A stretch of 64,000 bases of DNA from Cytobacillus gottheilii. GTDB lineage: Bacteria; Bacillota; Bacilli; Bacillales; Cytobacillaceae. The notes beneath the pieces were generated by a model. That model saw nothing but the letters and a program-made list of their open reading frames with translations, was not told where the DNA came from and did not search any database. Positions 9,614 to 18,435 of the stretch are shown here, in pieces (within the stretch, counting starts at the first letter, position 1; each line of letters begins with the position of its first letter). The position numbers and the translations under genes are program-made. The stretch lies in the NCBI RefSeq assembly GCF_001636345.1, contig NZ_KV440945.1:553340-617339 (forward strand), read 5' to 3'.

Positions 9614-10651
9614 ATGATTCGTCCATACAAACAACATGATGAGCAAGAAATCAATAAACTGTTCCATGAAGTGTTTGGGAAAGAGCGCAGTGCCCATCAC
9701 TGGGAATGGAAATATAAGCATAACCCGGCAGGAGAATCTGTCATGAAAATTGCTGATGAAGACGGTGAGGTGGCAGGACATGTCGCCCTTATGCCGGCAA
9801 AAGCAATGTGGCATGGCAGGGAAGTTCTCTTTGGAGCAAGAACAGACACAATGGTTTCTCCCAGACACCAGGGGAAAGGTTTGTACAAGCAGCTGAACAA
9901 GCAGATGCTTGTTCAAGCCAATGAAAGAGGAATGAACTATTTATATGGATACCCAGCTGAAAAAGCGAAGCAGTTATTTATTCGCTACACTGGTGCAAAG
10001 GAGATCGCGAGAATACCGCGCTTAATGAAATTTAATCGCCCCTCAAGCTTAGCGCTTGGGAAATTCCCGTTTCTTTCCTTCGTGAAACCTCTCCTCTCAA
10101 TTGTGGACCTTCCATTTAAACATCGTCCTGCAAAGAGAAAAGACAGTTCATATACCGTAAAACAAATCACAAACTGCTCAGAAGAATTCGATATGCTCTG
10201 GGAAAAAGCAAAAACCATTGCACCGATTATTTTAAAAAGGGATGCAGCTTATCTGAACTGGAGATTCCATCATCATCCGGACAAGCAGTATAACATGATT
10301 GCCCTTTATGATAATGAAGAACTCGTCGGCTATGCCGTTACTTCTATTGAAGAAAAGTCTTTTGGCCGCGGCACCGTGAAAAACGGAACGATTGTAGATT
10401 TTCTCAGTGTAAACAGTGAGGAAGTCCAAACAGCTTTACTGGATGCCGCTTTAGAGCAGCTGAAGGAAGCCGGGATTATCCAAACTTGGGCTTTAGAGCA
10501 TACGAATTATTTTAAACAATTAAGAGAACTTCGTTTTATTCATAAGGACAACCCGATGCCACTCGTCGGCAAACCAGCGGATGACTCGATGAATGAAGAT
10601 GATTCAATCGAAAACTGGTACATTACGCCCGCAGATGTAGATTCATTTTAG
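9614..10651 (+). CDS. GNAT-fold acetyltransferase of the wall-polymer operon
   Basis: The 345-residue protein has a GNAT core in its first ~130 residues (MVSPRHQGKGLYKQLNKQML, the acetyl-CoA pyrophosphate-binding R/Q-x2-G-x-G/A pattern) and a second GNAT-like half with YLNWRFHHHPDKQY. Proteins of this length, usually annotated GNAT, are common in polysaccharide clusters, and a second member occurs at 55735. The operon position suggests acetylation of a wall-polymer sugar. The ATG at 9614 is chosen because AAGGAG lies 12 bases before it, whereas the upstream TTG abuts the ribosome site. Confidence 0.75.
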   Translation: MIRPYKQHDEQEINKLFHEVFGKERSAHHWEWKYKHNPAGESVMKIADEDGEVAGHVALMPAKAMWHGREVLFGARTDTMVSPRHQGKGLYKQLNKQMLVQANERGMNYLYGYPAEKAKQLFIRYTGAKEIARIPRLMKFNRPSSLALGKFPFLSFVKPLLSIVDLPFKHRPAKRKDSSYTVKQITNCSEEFDMLWEKAKTIAPIILKRDAAYLNWRFHHHPDKQYNMIALYDNEELVGYAVTSIEEKSFGRGTVKNGTIVDFLSVNSEEVQTALLDAALEQLKEAGIIQTWALEHTNYFKQLRELRFIHKDNPMPLVGKPADDSMNEDDSIENWYITPADVDSF

Positions 10652-10661
10652 AGGTGACATT

Positions 10662-11573
10662 ATGGCTTCGAATATAAAAAGGACTGTTTTGAATGCGGCA
10701 AAGCCGCTTGTCCTTCCCTATACACGCAAAAAACTGAATAGCTTTTATCAGAACAGCCTGAAACCTGCCGAACTTGGCGACGGAAATGTACTTGTGCTTG
10801 CTCCGCATGTGGATGATGAAACGATTGGTCTTGGCGGCACGATTTTAAAGCATGTGAAAAACGGCCAGCAAGTAACGGTTGCTTATATCACAGATGGAGC
10901 TGGTAGTGTTTCCTCCCTTTCCAAAAGCGAACTGATGCAGAAGCGAAAAGATGAAGCCCGTGAAGTTCAGAAATTGCTGGGCTTTCAAAACCTTGTTTTT
11001 CTTGATTTTCCGGATGGAGCGATTGAAAGCAATGCGCAGACAAGAGCGGCATTTGAGAAGCTCATAGATGAGACAAAACCAGGCATCATTTATTGTACAA
11101 CCTTTATTGACTGTCACCGGGACCATGTCGCAACAGGCAGAATTCTGGCTGATGTGATTGCAGACACCTCCTATGAAGGGGTCATCCGCTTATACGAAAT
11201 CAATTGCCCGATCTCGCCAAATGCGATTAATACGGTGATTGATATTTCTTCTGAATCAGCTGTGAAGGAAAAAGCAGTTGATATTTTTCAATCGCAGGCA
11301 ATCGACTTTGATGGATTTATCGAGCTGAGCAAAATAAAAACGAACATGCTGGAAGATTCTGGGGTGGCGGCGGTGGAAACCTTTCTTGAGATTCCAGCGC
11401 AGCACTTCCCGGCTCAATACAGGGTCATTGACTCAGAAGGCCATTCATATAGCAGTATCTTTAAACAGGTCAATAAAGCCGCAACCTTACTGTGGGGCAT
11501 TATGAAGAATGCAGATCTGAAAAAAGAATGGTATCAGAAAAGCCGGAATGCAGAAGGGGTGAAGCAAAGTTGA
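10662..11573 (+). CDS. PIG-L/LmbE-family sugar deacetylase
   Basis: The 303-residue enzyme contains the zinc motif APHVDDETIGLGG (family PHxDDE) and the second ligand set in FIDCHRDHVATG (HxxH). This family removes N-acetyl groups from GlcNAc in small molecules or glycans. In a wall-polymer operon next to an acetyltransferase, deacetylation and re-acylation of a polymer amino sugar is the simplest reading. A bacillithiol-type (BshB) role is less likely by context. It overlaps the next gene by a few bases, so translation is probably coupled. Confidence 0.82.
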   Translation: MASNIKRTVLNAAKPLVLPYTRKKLNSFYQNSLKPAELGDGNVLVLAPHVDDETIGLGGTILKHVKNGQQVTVAYITDGAGSVSSLSKSELMQKRKDEAREVQKLLGFQNLVFLDFPDGAIESNAQTRAAFEKLIDETKPGIIYCTTFIDCHRDHVATGRILADVIADTSYEGVIRLYEINCPISPNAINTVIDISSESAVKEKAVDIFQSQAIDFDGFIELSKIKTNMLEDSGVAAVETFLEIPAQHFPAQYRVIDSEGHSYSSIFKQVNKAATLLWGIMKNADLKKEWYQKSRNAEGVKQS

Positions 11574-12676
11574 AGATACTTCACTTTATTAGCGGAGGAG
11601 AAACAGGCGGTTCAAGAAAGCACGTGATTACGCTGCTTTCCAAGCTTCCTAAAGACTCTGTCTCACTCGTCGTTTTGCAGGAAGGTGCACTGTCAAAGGA
11701 AGCTGAGGAAGCTGGCATCGATGTGCATGTGTTTAAGCAATCCTCCCGGTATGACCTCAGTGTTCTAAATAAACTGATCCGTTTTATCAAGGACAACTCT
11801 TTTGACATCCTGCATACCCATGGACCGCGCGCCAACCTCTTTGGAACGTATTTAAAAAGCAGGCTGGATATTATCTGGGTAACAACGGTGCACAGTGATC
11901 CGAAGCTTGATTTTATGAAGACGGGTATGAAAGGAAGGGCCTTTACGAAGCTGAATATGTTTGCACTAAAGAAAATGGACGGATATTTTGCTGTTTCTGA
12001 AACGTTTAAGCAAAATCTAGTAAGTCTTGGCATTCCTGCTGCTAAAGTTCAGACCGTTTATAACGGCATTGAGTTTACAGCAGACAAGGCAGCACCGCTT
12101 ACTAGAGAAAGCTTGGGCGTCAATGAAAATGACTTCGTGATGACAATGGTAGCCCGACTGCATCCGATTAAAGGACATGAAGTGGTGTTTAGGGCGATCA
12201 AAACTCTTAATAACCCGGACATGAAGCTGATTTTAGTAGGAGACGGACCCATCAAAGCAGAATTGGAAGAGCTGGCAGCAAAAGAGGGGCTTCAGGATCA
12301 AGTAACATTCCTGGGCTTCCGCCAAGATGTAGATAGCATTTACGCAGCATCAGACGTCGCTTTGCTCGCATCATACAGTGAAAGCTTTCCGCTTGCCCTG
12401 CTGGAGGCAGCCAATCAGCATGTCCCATTGATCACAACCGACGTTGGCGGCGTTAAAGAATTGGTGGAACCAGGGCATACTGGCTGGATTGTACCGATTA
12501 AAGACGACAAGTCGCTTGCGACCGCCTTTGCATCTGCCTGTGAAAAAAAGGAAAGCGGCGAGCTGAAGCAGATGGGCACGAAGCTTTATTCCTTTGCATC
12601 AAGCCATTTTTCCCTGCAGCAGCTGGCAGATTCAACGATGAATTATTATAAAAAACTAGCAGCAGGAAAAAATTAA
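11570..12676 (+). CDS. Family 4 glycosyltransferase
   Basis: The 368-residue GT-B enzyme starts at a TTG inside the stop of the deacetylase gene (TTGA overlap), after AAGGGGTG, giving MKILHFISGGETGGSRKHV. The donor domain shows ARLHPIKGHEV, ESFPLALLEAANQHVPLI and GGVKELVEPGHTGW, the usual GT4 E-x7-E region. It likely extends the wall polymer repeat unit. A longer frame reaching back to 11492 lies within the deacetylase gene and lacks a ribosome site. Confidence 0.85.
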   Translation: MKILHFISGGETGGSRKHVITLLSKLPKDSVSLVVLQEGALSKEAEEAGIDVHVFKQSSRYDLSVLNKLIRFIKDNSFDILHTHGPRANLFGTYLKSRLDIIWVTTVHSDPKLDFMKTGMKGRAFTKLNMFALKKMDGYFAVSETFKQNLVSLGIPAAKVQTVYNGIEFTADKAAPLTRESLGVNENDFVMTMVARLHPIKGHEVVFRAIKTLNNPDMKLILVGDGPIKAELEELAAKEGLQDQVTFLGFRQDVDSIYAASDVALLASYSESFPLALLEAANQHVPLITTDVGGVKELVEPGHTGWIVPIKDDKSLATAFASACEKKESGELKQMGTKLYSFASSHFSLQQLADSTMNYYKKLAAGKN

Positions 12677-12750
12677 AATTGTCACATGCCGCAGAATATT
12701 GTAACCTTATACAGGAAAAGCGTGATTTAAGATGAAAAAGGAGCTTTAAA

Positions 12751-14136
12751 ATGGCTAATAAAAATACACTGACATATTACCTCGTGATAGCGTGCCTGTT
12801 TTTTATTCCTATATTATATTTCAAAACGTATATTGGTCCGCTGCCGTTATCAGCTGAGGTTATTCTCGTTCCGCTTGTTACACTTGCGGCTATATATGAA
12901 TTTTTCAAAGGCAAAATCAGACTGAATGATCTTAAAATCTGGCCTCTTACGGCTGCTTTTGCACTATTTTTACTTGTATCGCTGATCTCCATTGTCAATG
13001 CGATCGATTTAAAATCTGCGATTATGGAGACTGCCCGTTATCTATCGTACGTCGTGCTGTTTCTAATTGTGGCGAAAGTAGACTTTACAAAGAAGCAATA
13101 TTTGAGCTTTGCTAAGTGGTTTGGTGCCGCAGTTGTTATTGTTGGGGTATTTGGTGTCCTGCAATATGTATTTAACTTCTCCCTGAACAAGGCAGGGTTG
13201 TATGCACTGCAGGAAGCAAAGGGCCGTGTTGATTCTACCCTTGTCAATCCAAACTATTATTCTGCTTACTTAAACTATCTAATTCCGACCATTCTGCTGG
13301 TTGCGGTTGTTTACTTCAAAAACCGCACAGCACAGCTGCTTATGTTTGCATTGTTTGCCATCTACGTTGCGAACGTTGTTTTAACCTATACACGTGCAGC
13401 TTGGGTCACAATGGCTTGTGCATTAATCTTACTGATTATCTTAATGCCAAAATTATTTATTAAAAATGCGATCAAACCGCATATTTTATTATCATTCTTA
13501 ATCCTATTTACTGTCGTATACTTTATGCCGGATGTGCAGTCCCGTACTAGCTCAGCGCTTTACGCGATTGAACAGCTTCTTCCAAAAGGTTCAAACATCA
13601 GCTTAGGAGGCGATCCAGCTGATCCCGAAACGGGTGATGTGGACGATGTTGTCGATGAAGAGGTAAAAGAAGAGGACGCCACAACAAGCCGTGCTGTTGT
13701 CTCACGTACTACTCTATGGAAAACAGGCTGGTATATGCTGAGAGACAACCCTGTTCTAGGACTTGGTGTCGGAAACTACACAGCGAACTACAAGGAATAT
13801 GTAGAAAAATACCCGGAGCTATACATCGGGCATGACAGCTACTCTGTCCATAACTCCTACTTAAAGGTTGGAGCAGAAACAGGCTTTATTGGCCTAATCT
13901 CATTCCTTCTTATCTATATCGTGTACTTCTTAACGATCATTAAGCTATACCTTGATCAAAAACAAAATGTATTAGGTAAAGTCATGGCAGTCGGCCTCTT
14001 CGTCGGAAGCGTCTGCTATATGGTCCAAAACTTATCCAACAACCTAATCTTCATTCCGCAGCTGAACATGATCTTCTGGCTCACAGCAGGTCTTGTCCTG
14101 GCATTCTTAGCTAAGAATCGGAAGGAAGTTGCTTAA
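12751..14136 (+). CDS. O-antigen ligase/polymerase-like membrane protein
   Basis: The 461-residue protein has about 11 hydrophobic segments and a large extracytoplasmic loop (~residues 265-340) ending in the Wzy/WaaL-type block GWYMLRDNPVLGLGVGNY and HNSYLKVGAETGFIG. Such proteins polymerise or transfer lipid-linked glycans outside the membrane. Here it could polymerise the wall polymer or ligate it. The acidic stretch DPADPETGDVDDVVDEEVKEED within the loop is unusual. An AAGGAG site precedes the ATG, and a terminator follows directly. Confidence 0.85.
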   Translation: MANKNTLTYYLVIACLFFIPILYFKTYIGPLPLSAEVILVPLVTLAAIYEFFKGKIRLNDLKIWPLTAAFALFLLVSLISIVNAIDLKSAIMETARYLSYVVLFLIVAKVDFTKKQYLSFAKWFGAAVVIVGVFGVLQYVFNFSLNKAGLYALQEAKGRVDSTLVNPNYYSAYLNYLIPTILLVAVVYFKNRTAQLLMFALFAIYVANVVLTYTRAAWVTMACALILLIILMPKLFIKNAIKPHILLSFLILFTVVYFMPDVQSRTSSALYAIEQLLPKGSNISLGGDPADPETGDVDDVVDEEVKEEDATTSRAVVSRTTLWKTGWYMLRDNPVLGLGVGNYTANYKEYVEKYPELYIGHDSYSVHNSYLKVGAETGFIGLISFLLIYIVYFLTIIKLYLDQKQNVLGKVMAVGLFVGSVCYMVQNLSNNLIFIPQLNMIFWLTAGLVLAFLAKNRKEVA

Positions 14137-14143
14137 GGTAGAT

Positions 14144-14174
14144 GCCCAGCACATGGTGTGCTGGGTTTTTTTTT
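14144..14174 (+). terminator. Intrinsic terminator of the wall-polymer operon
   Basis: GCCCAGCACA and TGTGCTGGG form a 9-10 bp stem followed by nine T. Confidence 0.92.
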
Positions 14175-14860
14175 ATTGTTTTTAAACTACTGTGCAGAAG
14201 AGTGCCTTTTGTAACACTTCCTAATGATTAAATAATCATTAACGTAAAAATGATACCCGTGTTAATCGAGCTTAAAACAGATAATGATCCGCGTTTATGT
14301 ATATTTAAACAAAAATAGCCAAATTATTCGGATTTGGAAGCATAATAGTGCCTCCCCGTTTCCATGATGTTACAATTCAATATAAGCTATTTGCCCCTAT
14401 GATTTTTATAAGATATTCAGAGAATAGGGAAAGAAGCGTCTTCTTAACAGAAAATTTACAAATAGCTGTGGCTATTAACCTACCTGAATGTTAATGAACG
14501 GGTATTGTGAATCCGTTAACTTTTTTATAAAAAAACTTCCAATTTATGAACCTAGTATGTATAATGAAAAAGGTGGAATCAAATAGGAAACTATTTGAAT
14601 ATTTAACTCCATGATTCGCCAAGATACATATGGTAATAATTTCAACCGCAAAGGTTGTAAAAAATGGTTGAAATATAGTACTAATTTGGTAGAATAAAGA
14701 CAAGTTTAATTTTCCAAGTCTGCCAGATTGTTCTTATAATGAATTTATTACCTATAAAAGAGCGGATAGGAGTTAAACATTAATTACATTACTAAGCGAT
14801 GAATTCTCATCGATTTAGAAAAATCAAACTTTTTTCACAAAACGGGGAGGAAATATTACA
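14175..14860 (+). promoter_or_regulatory. Long promoter and leader of the S-layer gene
   Basis: About 690 bp of AT-rich sequence hold no gene. Two good sigma-A promoters are visible: TTCCAA (14537) with 17 bp to TATAAT (14560-14565), and TTGAAA (14668-14673) with 16 bp to TAGAAT (14690-14695). The transcript leader would be 160-290 bases long, as is usual for S-layer genes, where it stabilises the mRNA. The ribosome site GGGGAGGAAA lies about eight bases before the ATG. Confidence 0.65.
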
Positions 14861-17623
14861 ATGGCTTACCAACCAAAGTCTTACCGTAAGTTCGTAGCTA
14901 CAGCTGCGACAGCTACTTTAGTAGCAGGTGTTCTAGCTCCAGCTGTATCAGCTGCTAGCTTCACAGATGTACCAGAAAGATACCAAGATGCAGTAGATTT
15001 CGTAGTATCAAAAGGAATCCAAGGATTCTCTGATACTCAATTCGGAACTGGCGAAAACATCAAGCGTGTTGACGCTGCTGTTATGGTTGCTAAAGTTGTC
15101 GGTTTAGACACTGAAAGCGCTCCTGCTGCAGGCTTCACAGATGTACCAGCTCGTGCTCAAGGTGCTGTTAACGCACTTAAAGCTGCTGGAATCACTTCTG
15201 GTAAATCAACTACTTCATTCGGTGCGCAAGATCTTATCACTCGTGGAGAACTTGCTATCTGGATCGACCGTGCATTCAACCTAGAAGGTTCTGCTGACCA
15301 CAACTTCACTGACGTTGCTGATCGTTATGCAGAAGCTGTTGAAGCATTAGTTGCTAACGAAATCACTAATGGTGTTTCTGCAACTTCATTCGGAGTAACT
15401 CAAAACGCTAAGCGTGGCGATTTCGCTATCTTCTTACACAGAGCTAGCAACGTTGATGCTGAGCTAGAAGTAGTAGAAGTTAGTGCAATCAACGCTAAAA
15501 CAATCGAAGTTGACTTCAACACTGCTGTAGAAGATACTTCTAAAGCTTCAGTTGAATTACTACGTGGCGCTTTCAAGCAAAACGCAACAATCAACTGGTC
15601 TGAAGATAAGAAATCAGTTCAATTAGTTGGAGCTTCAAACTTCCAAGCTGCTGATTACACAGTTAATATCTCAGGTTTAACTGAAAAAACATTAACAGGT
15701 TCAGTAAAGATCGAAGCTCAAAAAGTAGCTTCTATTGAAATCCTTGATGAAGTAGCAGTTGTTTCAGCTTCTAATTCTGCTGGAGCTTTACCAGATGGTG
15801 CAACAGCAACTGTTGGCTACCAAGTTAAAGACCAATACGGCACTGATATTTCTGATAACATCTCTTTAACAACTAACGATAGTAAGACTGTTGGAGCTTC
15901 TAAGGGTGTTGTAACTCTAAGCGGCCTTAACGGCAAAAAAGTTGGAGATATTGTACCAGTGGTATTAATCGATACTGCAACAGGTACATCTGCTTCTAAA
16001 ACTGTTAAACTATCAGCTGAATCTACAGTATCTTCTATTGAAGTAGCTGGAATCTACAACGCTAAAGGTGAAGAAGTAGCACTAAACGATGCTTCTAAAG
16101 CTAGCGAAGCATTCATCGTATTAAACCTTAAAGATCAATACGGCAAAGAAATCACAGATGCTGCTAAAGCTTCTGGATTAGTAATCACTAATACGAACCC
16201 AACTAACTTAACAGTTGCTAATGCAGTTGAAAAAGTTAAAATTGGTGACAAAGATAAATTAGTTATTAAAATCGCTGATATCAAAAAAGCAGGCAGCACT
16301 GACGTATTATTAATTTCTACAACTAATGGTCAATCTGCTAAGTATACAGTTAACGTTGCAGAAACTGCTACGTCTGATGCAATTTCTGTATCTCAACCAG
16401 AAATCGCTGTAGCTGGAGAAGAAACATTAATTCCTGTAACAGTTACTGATAAATCTGGTAATGTTATCACAGATAAAAAATTATTATCTAACCCTACAAA
16501 AGGTATCAAAGTTGGCTCTAATCCAGTAGCTGAAGATAAACTTGTAGTAAAAGACGGTCAAGTATTCTACAAAGCTACTCTTGCTGAAGGTACTCAAGCA
16601 TTAGTATTCCAATCTTCAACTTACAAAGTAGCTACAGTTACAATTAGCGTGAAAGCAGCTGCTGTGCCAACTCTTGTTCGCGGACTTGAGAAGCCATTAG
16701 TACTTTCAACTGTTAAAGGTGATGTAACTGTTACTGCTAAAGATCACTTAGTGATTGAAGACCAATATGGCCGTGTAATTAAAGATTCAGCTGCACCTGT
16801 AAAGGTTGAACTTGTTGGAGAATCTGATGTAGTTAATGTTTTAGCAGGCAACGTAGTATCACCTGAAAAGAATGGTACAGCTACATTGAAAATCTCTCTT
16901 GTTACAGAAAAAGACAACGTTAATTCTGCTGTTGAAGTAAAAGTACAAGTTACTGATGGTACTCAATACAGCGATTACGAAGTTGCTGAAATTGGTTTAA
17001 CTAAAGCAGGTAGCGAAAAATCTATCACTGTTAATGGATTATTAAACGGTGGTAAAGTTGCTCTAGATGATAGCGAGTATACTGCTACTGTAACTGGTGG
17101 AAAAGGAAATGTAACTGTAACAGACGGTAAGTTCACTGTTGCAGAAACTAGCTTAAACACTACTGATGGCAAACCAGTCGATACTGAATTCACTTTAAAA
17201 GTAACTGTTGAAGCTACTGGTAAAGTTTACGAGCAAAAATTCGTAGTATCTAACAAAGATAAAGCTGTACAAGATTTCTTCTTCACAGCTGCAGAAACTA
17301 CTGATAAATATGCAGATGCAAAAGCTATTACTGAAGCTACACTTGCTTCTGGTAGCGCAATTGCAACTTCACTAAAATCAGGAGAAGATACAGTTAACGT
17401 AGCAACTGTTGACCAATACGGTAACAAAGTAGTTGCAGCTATCTCTGCAGATACAGTTACTGTAGTACCTGAAAAAGCTGGAGAAGTTAAAATCACTGGT
17501 AATGGTACAGCTACTCCAACAGTAGAATTACGTGATGGTGTTAAAGAATCAGTTGTTACTTTGAAAATCAAAGTTGGTTCTGCAACTAAAGATCTTAAAG
17601 TAAAAGTTGTTACTCCTCAATAA
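14861..17623 (+). CDS. S-layer protein with three SLH domains; proposed common 5' exon
   Basis: The 920-residue protein has a signal peptide (cleavage probably after VSA-A near residue 31), three SLH domains (~32-85, 92-150, 152-210), and then repeated Ig-like/Big-type domains to the end. Codon use is strongly biased, as in highly expressed genes. It binds the CsaB-pyruvylated wall polymer and should form the surface array. Its last codons run into a group II intron 5' half. The predicted splice site lies between CCT (Pro919) and CAA (Gln920) at 17617/17618, one codon before the stop. Without splicing the product is the plain S-layer protein. With trans-splicing it would be extended by one of the exon modules below. 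The splice site is inferred, while the SLH protein itself is certain. Confidence 0.93.
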   Translation: MAYQPKSYRKFVATAATATLVAGVLAPAVSAASFTDVPERYQDAVDFVVSKGIQGFSDTQFGTGENIKRVDAAVMVAKVVGLDTESAPAAGFTDVPARAQGAVNALKAAGITSGKSTTSFGAQDLITRGELAIWIDRAFNLEGSADHNFTDVADRYAEAVEALVANEITNGVSATSFGVTQNAKRGDFAIFLHRASNVDAELEVVEVSAINAKTIEVDFNTAVEDTSKASVELLRGAFKQNATINWSEDKKSVQLVGASNFQAADYTVNISGLTEKTLTGSVKIEAQKVASIEILDEVAVVSASNSAGALPDGATATVGYQVKDQYGTDISDNISLTTNDSKTVGASKGVVTLSGLNGKKVGDIVPVVLIDTATGTSASKTVKLSAESTVSSIEVAGIYNAKGEEVALNDASKASEAFIVLNLKDQYGKEITDAAKASGLVITNTNPTNLTVANAVEKVKIGDKDKLVIKIADIKKAGSTDVLLISTTNGQSAKYTVNVAETATSDAISVSQPEIAVAGEETLIPVTVTDKSGNVITDKKLLSNPTKGIKVGSNPVAEDKLVVKDGQVFYKATLAEGTQALVFQSSTYKVATVTISVKAAAVPTLVRGLEKPLVLSTVKGDVTVTAKDHLVIEDQYGRVIKDSAAPVKVELVGESDVVNVLAGNVVSPEKNGTATLKISLVTEKDNVNSAVEVKVQVTDGTQYSDYEVAEIGLTKAGSEKSITVNGLLNGGKVALDDSEYTATVTGGKGNVTVTDGKFTVAETSLNTTDGKPVDTEFTLKVTVEATGKVYEQKFVVSNKDKAVQDFFFTAAETTDKYADAKAITEATLASGSAIATSLKSGEDTVNVATVDQYGNKVVAAISADTVTVVPEKAGEVKITGNGTATPTVELRDGVKESVVTLKIKVGSATKDLKVKVVTPQ

Positions 17624-18271
17624 AACTAAACGAAACGTTACTTTATAAGCATAGTCTCTTGATTATGTGAAAAAAGTCAAAACAGTTACCTTATGTTCCA
17701 TCTGGGGCATGGGGTAACCTTTGAACTGTTACTGTTAATACAAAGGTGAAATTCCCATGCATGTTAAATAGTCAGGAACATGTGCCTAATCCTCCTGCAT
17801 CCATCGAGGCTCTAACAAGCTGAAGGGGTGAAGTCAGGTGAAGTCGTACTCATGAAGTTGAGGCGGGGCTCCATAAAAAGTGGCTATGGTTAGGAGACGA
17901 ACCCATGTTTAGGCAGGGTGAGGTAGAAGGTATTAAGAATTGCTAGGAGTTTAATGCCTTTCCATTAATCCGAAATGATTAATTGGAGATCAGAGAATTG
18001 ACTATTAACCTGATCTTTCTCACACCTGAATAGTGGGGACCTAAGGCCATTAAAATAAGGGATAACAGTAATGGAACGTTTGAAGTCTTGTTATAAGAGG
18101 TGAGTTAGCACTTATGAGGATAACAAGATGGCTGCGGGTTTGTAGTAGTGTTGATCGCTAGCCGTATACACCTTCATGGTAACATGTTGGGAGGAGAAAA
18201 CTAGCAGGAGCGAAGAAACCCAGTCAATAGTAGTATCTTAAACAACTTATTTCCCCAAAATAAGTTTGATA
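17618..18271 (+). ncRNA. Group II intron 5' half (domains I-IV)
   Basis: This non-coding, highly structured stretch has features I associate with domain I to III of bacterial group II introns of ORF class B, and no reverse transcriptase. A hairpin (GGTATT 17929-17934 with AATGCC 17953-17958) exposes a loop whose AGGAGT (17945-17950) is complementary to ACTCCT (17612-17617) of the S-layer gene, as expected for EBS1/IBS1. AACAA (17814-17818) is complementary to the adjacent TTGTT (17607-17611), a candidate EBS2/IBS2. The half ends in a 9-bp hairpin at 18244-18266 with CCCC in its loop. The predicted 5' end is not the usual GUGYG, so the exact boundary is uncertain. The group II identity rests mainly on the domain V copies downstream. 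Confidence 0.72.
18246..18256 (+). promoter_or_regulatory. Pairing site for intron 3' halves
   Basis: CTTATTTCCCC is the exact reverse complement of GGGGAAATAAG, which begins the 3' halves at 21854 and 23735. The other five promoter-bearing copies differ at one position (one of them as a G-U wobble). The CCCC is in the loop of a self-hairpin (18244-18266), so the GGGG of a 3' half could pair there first and then invade the stem. Confidence 0.75.
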
Positions 18272-18302
18272 ATGACCTATCGTTTGATAGGTCATTTTTT
18301 TA
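18272..18302 (+). terminator. Intrinsic terminator inside the split intron
   Basis: ATGACCTATC and GATAGGTCAT form a 10-bp stem with a seven-T run. It ends the S-layer transcript after the intron 5' half and before the first domain V copy, so cis-splicing to the first exon requires read-through. Confidence 0.9.
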
Positions 18303-18303
18303 T

Positions 18304-18435
18304 GGGGAATTATTGGGATAAAAGCACTAGGTCTAAGGACTAGTTAACTATTATTGACAGATCGCCGTGTGCGATGAAAGTCGCTCGCACGGTGAAGGCT
18401 TATCCGAAAGACCATTATGGTTATAAGGTGAGAAT
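18304..18435 (+). ncRNA. Group II intron 3' half A (domains V-VI)
   Basis: It begins GGGGAATTATT just after the terminator. Domain V is at about 18361-18394: CGCC, GTGTGCGAT, a GAAA tetraloop and GTCGC, then CGCACGGTG closing the stem. Domain VI (GGCTTAT to ATAAGGTGAG) ends GAGAAT before the AGC of the exon. This copy lacks a clear -10 box of its own and is the only one in cis with the 5' half. Confidence 0.8.
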
